Assembly: GCF_019393635.1 (NCBI RefSeq)
Contig: NC_057862.1
Span: forward strand, 418,979,669 to 419,043,668
Direction of reading: 5' to 3'
From: Dromiciops gliroides
Lineage: Eukaryota; Chordata; Mammalia; Microbiotheria; Microbiotheriidae
Length of the DNA: 64,000 nucleotides
The notes under the pieces were generated by a model. It saw only the letters and a list, made by a program, of their open reading frames with translations. It had not been told where the DNA came from and did not search any database. The translations under genes and the position numbers were made by a program. Position 1 is the stretch's first letter. Each line of letters starts with the position of its first letter. Below are positions 45,465-56,900 of this stretch, piece after piece.

Positions 45465-46165
45465 ATGAAAATAAACTATGTCATTTTCTTACTGTCTTAT
45501 GTTATCTGGGCATTTGTGTTAAATGGCCAGAACTAGACTATTTATGTCCTTTGTTCCAAAGGAAAATCACATCACTGACTTGAAAATGAGTCTTTTTTCC
45601 CCTTGATAAAACATTCATTTGGATAGAACCATTAGAAATGTTCCAGTATGCTATATTGAACGTAGTAGGAATTTAGTTTTTAAATACTTGGAAGAGAAGT
45701 ATTTGCTTAAACAGTCATTAGATAAAAGACAATACACGGTGCATGTTACAGCTTTTTATGTAAATACCTTTAGGTATATAATTCAGTAGTTAAAAATACT
45801 GTGGTTTAGTAAAATTAATATCCTGGTTATAAATATTACACCTTTATTTTTGGCTTGGAAAAATATTTTAGCTCAGATTTAATTGTTTTTCACATCTTCA
45901 ACTAAACTGAGATGGCTTCAAAGATGCTTCAAGTGCTGTGTGTTGAAACTTGTTTTAAAATATCAACTGGCACTATGTACATTACTGTAAAACAATGTTA
46001 ATTTACTCAATTTTTCAGCTTGTACTGCCTGGTATGTCAGCATCAGAAAATTTTTGTGTATTGTTACAGTTTCAGGTTATTTATACTTGATGTTTTGTAA
46101 AACTCAAATACTACTATGCTGTACCTTTAAAGGACCAAATAAATGATATCTGAATACTTGCTATA
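45465..46165 (+). other. UBA2: UBA2 3' UTR
   Basis: This is an AT-rich unique sequence with no repeat seen. It runs from the stop codon to about 20 bases past the AATAAA at 46138-46143. The 3' border is estimated from the signal and not read directly. Confidence 0.75.
46138..46143 (+). terminator. UBA2: UBA2 main poly(A) signal
   Basis: Canonical AATAAA about 670 bases after the stop, with T/GT-rich sequence downstream. Another AATAAA at 45470-45475 starts only six bases after the stop and could serve as a minor proximal signal. Confidence 0.75.
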
Positions 46166-46489
46166 CATGCCTGTACAGTCCAAGTTAATGCTGACATTGT
46201 GGGTTTTACATAGTATCAGTATCTTTTGTACACATATTTTTGCTTTAAAAAGCCTAAACTAAGAATTTGAAAAACCCCAACTCTTTAGTAATGCTTTTCT
46301 TGAACTCTTAGCTAAAAGAGTTGATTTACATTCTAGAAAAACATGCTTAAGAGTATTCTGAAGTCTTTGGCCTTTTCTGAAGATAATTTTGTGTGTATAT
46401 ATTCCTTATAATGAGGAAGTTTGTCTTAGACCTGAGACTCCCAGGGCTATACATCTAAAAGTGATGTTTTGATTTCAAAGGTTTGTAAA

Positions 46490-47430
46490 AATCTAAAGGA
46501 TGTGGCGATTTGAGTAAGGAGAGTCAGAGTGAGAAGCTGAAGATGACATTCATGTTTCGAGCCTGAGCGATGAAGAGGATGGTGGTGCCCTCAACCATAA
46601 AGAACATAGGCAAGGGGGGAGGGATTGGGGGAAATGATAATGAATTCAGTTTTGGACATGTTTGAAATTAAACTTATGGAATATTTTGAGATGTCTTAAA
46701 AGGCAGTTGAGGTGTAAGAGTGTAGTTCAGGAAAGATGTTGGATAGGTAAATGGATTTGGGTTTCATAAACATTAATAGCAGATGAGATGAATTAGAGAA
46801 ATAGTGAGGGTTCAAGAGTGAGCGTTGGGGGAGGAGGACTCCCATGGGGTTAGTGGGTGTGAAGATCTCACAAAGGAACTTGAGGAGTGATCAGAGAGGA
46901 GACCCAGAAGAGCAATGTCATGAAAATGTAGGGAGAAGAGAGTGATTGACAGGGTCAGAGGTTGCAGAGATCAAAGAGGATCAGAATTGAGAAGACACCA
47001 TTAGATTTGACAATTAACTTTGGAGAGAGCAGTTTCAGTTGAATTATGAATTTGGAAGTCAGACTGCAGAGGAGGCAAAGGAAGTGGAGTCACCTATTGT
47101 AGGTGGCCTTCTTAAGGAATTTAACCACAAAAGGCAGGAGAGATATTGGAAGATAGCTATCAGGGATGGATGGATCAAGTAAGGAAGTTTTGAGGATGGG
47201 GGAGACATGGGCATGTTTGTAGGTATTAGGGAAAGCAGCCAGTAGATAAGAGATTGAAGATAAGTGAGAGTGGGGAGAACAGGGAGCAATCTGCTTGAGA
47301 TGATGGGATGAAATGGGATCACCTGTACATACAGAAGGGTTTGCCTTGGCAAGAATTGTGTTCCACCTCTTTAGCTGAAATGGTAAAAGAGATAGGTAAT
47401 GTGCTTTAAAACTCTTAGAATATTAAATAA
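46490..47430 (-). repeat. L2 LINE fragment, about 0.9 kb
   Basis: Antisense L2 ORF2: GAGGATGGTGGTGCCCTC, GTTTTGGACATGTTTGAAAT, GGGGGAGACATGGGCATGTT. It covers RT blocks that are missing in shorter copies. Confidence 0.75.
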
Positions 47431-47439
47431 ATGTTAGCT

Positions 47440-47725
47440 ATTATTTGGAGCTGGACAGGACCTTAGAAGTCATCTCCTCCAACTCCATTTTACCTTAAGG
47501 AACTGAGAGAAATTACGTGATCTTTGCTTAGCAGGTGTATAGCCAACATTTGAACTTCCTCCAAATCCAGCATTCTTTCCGTGACAAAATATTTTGTCCA
47601 GAGGTAATAGGGAGCTAAGCCATTGAAGGTTTTTGAACAGGTCACTCAGGATAGTGACCTGATCAGACCTGTGCATTAGGAAGATCATTTTGACAGCTGT
47701 GTAAAAACATTTACCTATGAGCATT
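47440..47725 (-). repeat. MIR-type SINE joined to L2 fragment
   Basis: 47440-47590 is an antisense MIR-like core (GACCTTAGAAGTCATCTCCT). 47595-47720 is antisense L2 (GCCATTGAAGGTTTTTGAAC, TTAGGAAGATCATTTTGAC). Confidence 0.65.
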
Positions 47726-47976
47726 TCCAAAGTATGAAAAGTGTCTAATGGTCCAAATGGGACTATTTATAACCAACACCTAAGATTAATGGCCTCCTTG
47801 TCAGTCTGCAAGATATTTATCATTGTGCTTTTTCTTGGGGTCTGGGGGGGTCACAAGTGAAAGGTGGTGTGACCACAACCTATTATTCTCATTGGCACCT
47901 AAAAATACCTAATGGTAATGCTACCTGAGATCAAGTAACCACAGATTTCTTCAGTGTATTTACTGTGACTCAGCTT

Positions 47977-48055
47977 TCCTTCCTCCCTCCCTCCCTCCCT
48001 TCTTCTCTCCTTTTCTTCCTCCCACTCTCCCTTCTACTCTCCTTCCTTTCATCTC
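47977..48055. repeat. CT-rich simple repeat
   Basis: Runs of CCCT and CTTC units. Confidence 0.9.
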
Positions 48056-48234
48056 TCCATGAGGCCTTGCTCCTGGATTTGCTATGCGTTCAAGCAGATT
48101 CTCCCTCCAGAAAATCTCTTGTAATCCTTTTTTCCCCACTTACCAACCTAGTTCATAACCTCTTCTATTGTTCTAAAAACCTTCTAATTATTGATTTAAT
48201 TCCATTAGCCAATTCATTCTGTACATAACTGCCA

Positions 48235-48770
48235 AAATAATATTTCTAAAGTTTGACCATGTCATTTCCCTGCTCAAAATATTCATTTTTCTGTTGTGTC
48301 TAGGATAAAATACAAATGCCCACAACCAGCTATTTAAGACTTTCCACAGTTTAGTTTCAAGCTACCTCTCCCACTTGATTCACATTTTACTCTCCATATT
48401 CAGTGTTCTAGGCAAAGTTGACTACTTGTTTCCCAAGCTTGATGTGTTTTCTTTCACTTTGCTGTTAGAAGCCATTCTCCATGAATGAAATGTACTCTCA
48501 TTTCTGCCTCTCAGTGTCTATATTCTATCAGGGTTCATTTTAGGTGGCACTTCCTCTGAGAAGTCTTCCCAGAAGTCCCCCAGTTTTTTGGTTCTCAAAT
48601 TATCTTATACTTACGTGTGTACATGTATTCCCTTACTAGAATGTAAGTTCCTTGAGGGCAAGGATTGTTTTATATTTGTACCTTCAACATTTCAAAAGAT
48701 ATTAAATCCTAAAGCACTTTGCACAAAATAGACATTAATATTTATTGAATTAAAGCAAAGAATTTTCAGT
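48235..48770 (+). repeat. L2 LINE 3' end
   Basis: Sense: AAAGTTTGACCATGTCATTT, CTAGAATGTAAGTTCCTTGA and TTAATATTTATTGAATTAAA, the usual L2 end. Confidence 0.8.
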
Positions 48771-48774
48771 TGTG

Positions 48775-49150
48775 TCTTCTGATAGGCAAATCTAATAGAG
48801 GGTGGCAAAAATAATAGCATCATTTGGATTAGAAAGGAATAAAATTTCATTTTTTTGGAAATGTTCAATAATATGGTTTGGCCTTTTCCCCAATTATTCT
48901 AAATGATTATAGTGTTACTGTACTGGGCAGTTACAATAATAGCGATATCTTACTATCAAGTGTAATCCTTGGGCTACATTTGTGATTGTGCTTAAGTACA
49001 GAATTATTCTTTGTTTAAAAAAGAAAGTTTCTTTGGCTTCATATGTTTGCCCATATTTTTTCTTGGTGGGCAGAACTGTCGGACCAATAGCTGGAAGTTA
49101 TGAAGAGGCTTATTTGGCTCAAAAAGGAAATGTTTATTCAAAATGTAATA
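48775..49150. other. Unique intergenic stretch
   Basis: No gene, promoter or repeat recognised. Confidence 0.4.
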
Positions 49151-49154
49151 GGCT

Positions 49155-49310
49155 GAGTTGAATAGTGAGATCTCCATCATTAGCCATCTTCAAAGAGAGA
49201 CTGGACATTGTAGTGGGATATTTTGTGCTCTTTCAGTGAGAGATGGACTAGACTTCAGACTTTTTCTCAACTCAGATTCTATGATTACAGAGCCTGGATT
49301 TTGTCCTCTC
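49155..49310 (+). repeat. CR1/L3 LINE 3' end
   Basis: Sense: TGAGATCTCCATCATTAGCC, ATCTTCAAAGAGAGACTGGA, GAGAGATGGACTAGACTTC, then TTCTATGATTAC. Confidence 0.6.
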
Positions 49311-50440
49311 TATTCTTCACATTTCACTTCACACTTTCCTTTGTGGCTCTCTGCTGACCAAATAGGTCGCAGCAGCAGAAAATGGGCACTAGTTTCCAAC
49401 ATTTGACAAAATTCTGGTTGTAACTTCCATGCAAGAAAAGATAGAAACAGCACAGAGGACCTTACCTCTGGAAGATAAAGGTTACCTTTGGAAACTTGTA
49501 GGTAAAGAAACAGTCCCGACCCTGCCTTCAAACTTAGGCAGAGTGGTGGCACAGGAGCACTGATTTCTGCCGCTTCATAAATACCTGGGCCTCCTATTGG
49601 TTCTTGGCATTTACCCCTCCTGTCAATCACTATGAGCTCTACCTTCTGGCTTTGGGTTCTGAGCCCGGGGGCACTCCTACCTGGGCGCTGTCCACAGTCC
49701 TGGGACACACCCTTGCTAGGAAACATTTCCTAGGGCTCTTGGATCACATTAAGGGTTCTATTCCTGATGTTACTTTTAATGTTTAGGGAGGACACTAGGA
49801 TAAGATGCCAGGACTGTACAATAAGGACCTGTGAGGCCCAGCCAGAGGCTTCCAGGACCAGCCAGACAGTCCAACAAAACTTCAAAATGTGGTTGAGGAA
49901 ATAACCAAGAATGTTCTAATCCAACAGGTTACTTTTAAGTCTTATTTAAAGCCCCTGTGTAAATGGGTGTTGGGAGGAGGAGGGGGCTGAGGGTGGGAAG
50001 AGGGTGCGATAAGAAACACTGACCTGGGGCTGACTGAGAACTGCTTGAGAAAAGATGCCGCTGGATGTGGGGAAAGAAAAACAGGACGATTTATCAAGAG
50101 TTTTCCTCACTCCTTGGTTAAAGCTAAATCTGAACATGGATCAGTTGTTTCCTTCTCCGACATAGCTGGAGGACCAGTCCTGGAGGGATGGGGGGCATTC
50201 GAGTCCCTTGGAGTTGTCAGTCGGGATGTTCGGGAGGTCGCCGGTCACCAGCTTGGGCAAATCGACATAGATGCAAGCTTGCTTTCTAGCTCCAGACTTG
50301 GCTTGTCTTCCAACACCCAAGTCTGGGGCAGGCGCCTGCCGCTTTCTCTTCCTCCTCTAGTGGGCAGAGCAGCAGAAGTTCATGTTGACAAGCCAAAGTC
50401 TAGGGTTGTCGGCTTGGCCTGTCCCGAGAAAAGAAATTGA
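49311..50440. other. Unique region upstream of WTIP
   Basis: About 1.1 kb of moderately GC-rich sequence with no recognisable repeat, while the rest of the window is repeat-rich. It is open in several frames on both strands, but no frame resembles a known protein. It may hold regulatory sequence for WTIP. Confidence 0.4.
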
Positions 50441-51028
50441 GACAGACTAGTGCGCCACCTCCATCCCACACCCGTCTCGTCGCCGGACTCCGGGAGGGTC
50501 ACCCTCTTACAGCATTTTTCACCACATTCCAGGGCCGCAGCGCCCCGTCTCCTTCCTCGCATTCCTGCCCCTCGCAAAGGAGTCCCTCCTCTTTCCGGAC
50601 GCTACTGAGCCCAGAGACCCCGCGGAAGGAGAGGGGCGGGGGAGGAAGGGGCGGGGGGAGACAACCAGGACCAAACCCGGGAGTCCAAATTCCTCCGCGC
50701 CGCGCGCTGGCTACTGCGCTGAGACCGCATCTCGCCTGTGGGGGGCGGGCTCCGGGGCCCCCAGCGCCCTGACCCCCGCCCGGTTCCGAGGGGGCCCGGG
50801 CCGGATGGGCGCCGAGGCCCGGACGATGCAGCCACCGCCGCCGCCCGGCCTCAGCGTCAGCCTTAGCCTTAGCCGCGGCGGGAGGAGGAGGCTGCGGAGG
50901 TGACGACTCGGAGCTGCGATCTGGTCGAAGCCCCCGGCCGGGAGGAGTTGGAGCCGGAGCCCCACGCGCCCGGCGCGCCTGCTTGGCCCGGGGCGGGGCG
51001 GCTCCGGGGACTGGGCCGGGGCCGGGCC
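50440..51028 (+). promoter_or_regulatory. WTIP: WTIP CpG-island promoter and 5' UTR
   Basis: This is a dense GC/CpG stretch that continues through exon 1. GC boxes (GGGGCGGG or GGGCGGGG type) are seen at 50633-50640, 50648-50656, 50741-50749 and 50991-50999. There is no TATA box. The transcription start cannot be fixed, but this is the expected architecture for an Sp1-type promoter of a widely expressed LIM adaptor gene. Confidence 0.75.
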
Positions 51029-51815
51029 ATGCAGCGCTCGCAGGCGGACGCAGCCGCTCTGCTTCGCGCCAGCAGGCTGCTGGCCGATCTGTCCCTGGCG
51101 GAGCCGGGCGCGGACGGCTGGTGCCGGGGGCGGCCAGGGCAGCGGCCCACGGCCCCGGAGGAGGCGGCCCCTGCTCGTTCCTGGAGGGTGGACGGCGGCG
51201 GCTGCCCGGAGCCCGGCGGCTTCCTAGAGCGCTGCCAGCGACGGACAGCTTACGAGGGCCCCGGCGCCCGCCTGGTCGCCCCATCTTCAGAGCCTAGCGC
51301 CAAGGCCGCGGGCAGCTCCCGCGGGGCCAGCCTGGCGGACTCAGAGGGCTTCGGGAGCCGACCTTGCAGCACTCGCACCAGCGGCATCAGCCTGGGCTAC
51401 GACCAGCGACACGGCAGCCCGCGCTCCAGCTGCTCCGACCCCCGCGGGCCGGGGCCGCCGGAGCAGCCCCACGACGCTGCGAGCCCCGGGCTGGCCCGGC
51501 TCGGCACCGCCCCCGCCCGCCCCGCCTGGTGCGGAGGCCCGGGGGCGGGCGGCAGCGCCCGCTCCAGCGTCTCTAGCCTGAGCTCCCGGGGCTCGGCGGG
51601 TGCCTATGCCGACCTGCTGCTGCTGCCGCCACCCGCCCCACCGCCCTCGGCCTCGGCCGGCCATGCCCAGCCCGCGGCTGGAGCCCGGCTTCAGCTGCCC
51701 TTCCAGGTGACCACGGGCCAGGAGGGAGGTCTCAGCCCCGCGGAGCGGAGGCTCGAAGCACTGACCCTGGAGCTGGAGAGGGAGCTGGACCTGAGAACGA
51801 AGAAGGAGTATTTCG
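51029..51815 (+). CDS. WTIP: WTIP exon 1 (coding part)
   Basis: Residues 1-262. The ATG at 51029 ([12 protein letters not shown]) matches the human start MQRS. The donor TTCG|gtgagt lies at 51816. The frame is also open upstream to at least 50900, which is cheap in such GC-rich DNA and is not taken as coding. Confidence 0.9.
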
Positions 51816-53918
51816 GTGAGTGACCTTTGACCCGAATCGTTTCTGCCGTAGATGTTTGCGGAGCCCCGGGCTGGGGGCTGGGGCCCGGGGGCGTAGACGA
51901 GAGGAGCGAGAGACCTGTTCTTGGTCCTAGGAACACGGTCTGGTCTGGCCAGAAAAACAAGACTGCCGTTTTCTGTTCGCGGGACGGCCCTCAGCTGGTC
52001 CTTAGGTGATGTAGGAGCCCTGAAGAAGAGAAAGTCTGGGTTGGAGATCCAGGGAGGGTTTCATGAGGAGATGCCTGCGGCTTGAGGTGGGACTTCAAGG
52101 GTGGGCAAGATTTGGGTAGGTACAGGAGAGGAGGAAGAACTTGAAGATGGGAAATTAACTGGGCAAAGGTCGGAAGGTTCAAACTGGAAAGTTATTGTGG
52201 GTGATGGAAGAAGAGATTAGTCCTGTTGGATCTCACGAAGGATGAAAGAGGAGGTTAAGGGCAGAGATTTGGAAAGACATTTATTTGTCCTTTACGGAGA
52301 AAGGTTTGAATATTGTGTCCCATTTGTTCCTGGCTCCTCCTCCAGCTTTTAGCAGATAGGACATCACAAAACCATTCTCCAAGTGCCCTGGGGGAACAGA
52401 ATTTTCTGATGTTAAAAGTGTGTTTTTATAAAAAAGTTTATAACAAATCACATTTAAAAACATCCCTTCTTTCACTCCTCTCCCCCACCCCCCTGCTCCT
52501 GATGGGTGAAAGACTAGAAGGGACAGGTTGAGGCAAGGTTGAAGATTTTAAGTGCTAGGCTAAGGAATTTGCACTTTTTCCTTTGGCAATAGGGAATTAC
52601 TGGAAGCTTTCGAATAGGGGAACGACATGGCCATACCTATGCTTTAGAAAGATTATTTTAACACCTGAATGGAAGATGAATTAAAGAGGGCAGAGTCAGG
52701 AGGGATATATTGGTTAGGAGACCACTACAGTACTTCAGAGGTGTGGTGATGAAGTCCTGAAATAGCAGAGTTCGCCTTGTGAGTAGAAAGAAGGATAGAT
52801 GAAAGATGTGTGATAGAGCTGACAGGAGTTCCTTGTTAATTGGATGGGAGGCTAGGGAGGGATCAGTCTGAGACCACCGAGGTCCTGAGCCTGGTGTATC
52901 TGCCTACGGACCTTCTGTTGTATTCCATTTCTTGACCATATCTCTTTCCCAAACCACATATATATACACAATCAGTTAGGACATTGAACAATTAATGTTC
53001 CTAGAAAACTGTGCAAGCACATTCTTGTCAAATGCACTAGTTGAAATTCCATTTAGGGGGATCCCTGTAGAATCAGCTTCCAGGGTGTCAGCAAATTTGA
53101 ATGTTCATATTTTGGGTTTATTTCAAGAGTGTGTAAGCCCATCTACAGTGACCCAAAAGTCTTAGTGCAGTTTTCTAAAGCTTAAAACTGAACTAAGACT
53201 TTTGTGACATCATATATGGCATATGTGTTTACCTTTTCCTGGTTCTTTCATTCAATTGACTATCTTTCACACACTCTTTTCAGGTGGTAACCGATGGGGG
53301 TTTCTGGCCTGTGGAGTTGGAGATTTAATTTAATTCAAACATTTATCCAAGTGTCTATCCCAGCTCGACTCTCACTTGGCTCTGAGGTTGCAAAGATGCA
53401 CAATAGCCTTGGTCCTCAGAGAATCTAGAATCTAATATAGTGGATAAGTGTATATATAGATTGAAGAAAAGTGTTACCACGGCAGGGAAGAAGGGCAGAT
53501 CTGCTTAGCCATAGTGTTGTGGGCCATTTCTAGATGTGCTTTAGATGTGCCTAGTATATACCTATATATGTGTGTGTTGTCTACCCTGTGAGGTATATAG
53601 TACGATAATTACCCCTATTTTACAGATGAAGAAACTAAGATTCTAAGAGATTAATTCATGATTCATTCATAATGACATAGCTAGTAAATGTCTGAGTCAG
53701 GATTTGAATTCAGGTTTCCTGGCTGCAGGCCCATTGCTGTATTGGAGTATTATTATTATTATTGCTCTGGATCTGTAAGCTACTTAAGGACATGGACCAT
53801 TTTGTTTTTATCTTTATATTTCTGGTGCCTAATACAGTTCCTGGCACTTAGGAGGCACTTAATAGATAAATACTTGATTGATTAATGTGTTTGATCTGGG
53901 GACTATTTTATGGACTAT

Positions 53919-53957
<39 letters not shown>

Positions 53958-56900
53958 TTGGGACTATTTTTTGGAGAGACTTGCGTCTCTCCAGCTGGGC
54001 TGGGGTCAGTTTCCCTGAGACTGACCATACTGGCACGTTGGAGGGACTGTCTGAGTCCTTTGATGATCTGGATGCTCTTTGTCCCCAAGACAGAGGCTGC
54101 ACTGGGTTTACGGGAAATTGTGGGTTGGGGTGCATTGCCTATGTCATGGGCAAGGACCCCTGTTGAGGGGATCCAATCAGTCCTGGGTCTTATTGATAGT
54201 ATAAGAGAAAGAGACATTTTGGGGATGCAGTCAACTAATGGGGTCATGGGGACTCCAAGGTGAAGAAAGTTTAAGAAATATTTCCTTGTGATCTGGGCCA
54301 GTAAGGAATTGAAAGGAGGGTTTTCTGAGGAAATGAACTTCTGGGACATAATTGTATTTATGTCTTCCTGTCCCTGTGATACCTCCTCGATAGAGTTGGA
54401 TTAAGTTGTTCCTTACCTTGGGAAGAAAGGGAGTTTGTGTACTTTGGAGGTCAGATGGGGAAGAGTTTGTCCACCCCTGGTGCTTTCTTGCTACTAACTG
54501 TCCTAGACAGGATTTAGAGTTTGGGGTGGGAGGCAGCTAGATGGAGCAGTGGATAAAGCACTGGCCCTGGATTCAGGAAGACCTGAGTTAAAATCCAGCC
54601 TCAGACACTTGACACTTACTAGCTGTGTGACCCTGGGCAAGTCACTTACCCTCATTGCCCTGCCCCCCCAAAAAAATTAAAAAAAAAAGTTTGGAGTGGT
54701 CCCATAGTGACTTCCTATGGATGCCTGTCATTGAGGCTGGGCTGGAGGGAGAATGGTGTACCATGCTCAAGAATGGAAGCTCAACAGACCGAATCACTGC
54801 TAGTGATGTTACCAGTAGTGGTTGAGTTTTATTCGTCCTTGCATTTCTCCCATTTCCCTATATAAAATGCTGCCATATGGCTCCTAGGCTCATAGACTGT
54901 CAATTCAGTTAAATGATTATTGATTGAATACCTACTGTGTGTAACAGACTTGAGAGATGCAAAGGTGCTGCTTTACTTCTTGGGAGACTTTAGGCAATTC
55001 ACCTGACTTCCCTGGGATTAAAATTCTTCCTCTAAGAAACAATAGTAACAACTCACAGTTTTTATAGTGCTTTAAGGTTTTCAAAATGCTTTCCTCATAA
55101 TAGCTGCATGAGATGCAATTATCATTCTCCCTATTTTAGAGATGAAGAAGATAAGATTCTAAGAAGTTAAGTGATCTGTACATGATACTATAGCTAGTAA
55201 ATCTCTGAGGCAGAATTTGAACCTGGGTTCTTGACTCCAAGCCTAATGTTCTTCCTTCCTTCCTCCTCTCTTCCTTCCCTCCCTCCTCCCTCCCTTCTTC
55301 CCTCCTTCTTTCCTTTCCTCCTTCCTTCCTTTCTTCCTTCCCTCCCTGCCTTCTTCCCTCCTTCTTTTCTTTCCTCCTTCCTTCCTTCTCTCCCTCCCTC
55401 CCTTCCTCCTTTCCTTCCCTCCCTCTCTTCCTTCCTTTTCTCCTTCCCTCCTTCCCTTTCTTTTCTTTTTTCTTTTTTGTTAGGGAGCTGTGATTTTATT
55501 GGTATGGGGAATTCCTGTGTGGAAACCCACTCAACTAATGGAGTCAGTGTGGTACAGAAGAAAGCAGATTGGCTTTGGAGTTAGAAGACCTCAATTCAGA
55601 TCTAGTCTCTGGTGCTTACTGTTTTTGTGATCCCTGGCATATCACTTAATCTCTCTAAGCCTCAGTTACCTCATCTGTAAAATAAGGGGATTGGACCAAA
55701 TAGCCTTTGAGGTCCCTTTCAACTCTTGGTCTATGATCTAATGATCTTATGATGTAACTTCTTTGCAACCTATCATCTTAGAGGGTTGCCTGGGATGTGA
55801 CCACATGGCTAGTATATATCAGAAGGAGGAGCTAACTCGGGTTTTTCTGGCTCCAAGAGCAACCTTCCAACTAGTGGTTGGTTGTTCTCAAAAAGTTTTC
55901 TTCTAGTTATAAATCAGAGGTTCTGTGTGTGTGTTTGTGTGTATGTGAGTGATATCCTTCTTTTGCAGTCTAGTGAAGTCTGTGGACCCCTTTTCATTTT
56001 TAAAAAATGCGCAAAACACATGGGATTACAATTATAGTGAAATACAGTTATCAACATATTAAAAAAAACCAAGTTCACAGACCCAGGTTAAGAACCTCTG
56101 CTCTAAATCTTTTGATACTTTGAGTAAGATGTAGTGCCTGCCCTCATGGAGCTCCCAGTCATATTTGAAAGGGGGAGAGGAGACATAAACATGTGTAACT
56201 GTAGTATAGGATAGATTGTGTAAGTGGAATATGAGAGAGGTGTGCACATGCTCTAATGGGGTTGAGGAAGGAGGGGACCAGGGAAAGCTTCTTGGAGAAG
56301 TGGCATGGGCTCTTAAATATTGGCTTGTCCAATCATTTCATTTTAAACTGAGGCCCGGGGAAGAAAATGAAATCTAAAGATTCCCAAGCAGTTAGTGGAA
56401 GTTAAGACTAGAACCTAGGTGTTCTCCTGACTCTCAGTCCAGGACCTTTTTAGTTATACCATCCTGCCTTCCTTTCACATAATAGATACTCAGTTGAGGT
56501 CTGCTGAATTGAGCAAAAGACAATAATACAAATTAGAATATGTGTATAACAGAGGTCTAAGTTCTAGCCTGCATATTTCCTGCTGTAATTGGAGCCATAC
56601 CCATTCCTTTTATCCTCAACTGTCCTTAGTGGAGGTAGATAGATAAATCCCAACTAAATTTTGAATATTAACAGATGATAACAATGTTTTTATGTTTATA
56701 TAGCACATTGTAGTTTACAAAGTGGTTTTCTCACAGCAGCCCTGTGAGGTAGATAGATAGTGCCAGTATTCTGATTCTCATTTTACCGTTAAAGAAACTG
56801 AGCACTATAGAGCAGAAGTGAAGTGGTCACACTCCTAGCAAATATCAAGCTCAGATTCAACCCCAGGTCTTCTGACTGTAAGTCTATTGCTTTTTCCTCT

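Noticed and set aside
49310-49726. 138-codon minus-strand ORF upstream of WTIP
   Set aside because: No recognisable domain, low-information composition and no splice or promoter context. Treated as chance.
50045-50440. 131-codon plus-strand ORF just before the WTIP island
   Set aside because: Does not resemble any known protein and does not join WTIP in frame. Probably 5' flank.
50499-51284. 261-codon minus-strand ORF opposite WTIP exon 1, and several others nearby
   Set aside because: The region is about 75-80% GC, where stop codons are rare in all frames. The composition is Pro/Arg/Ala-rich, with no motif, and it mirrors the real WTIP exon.
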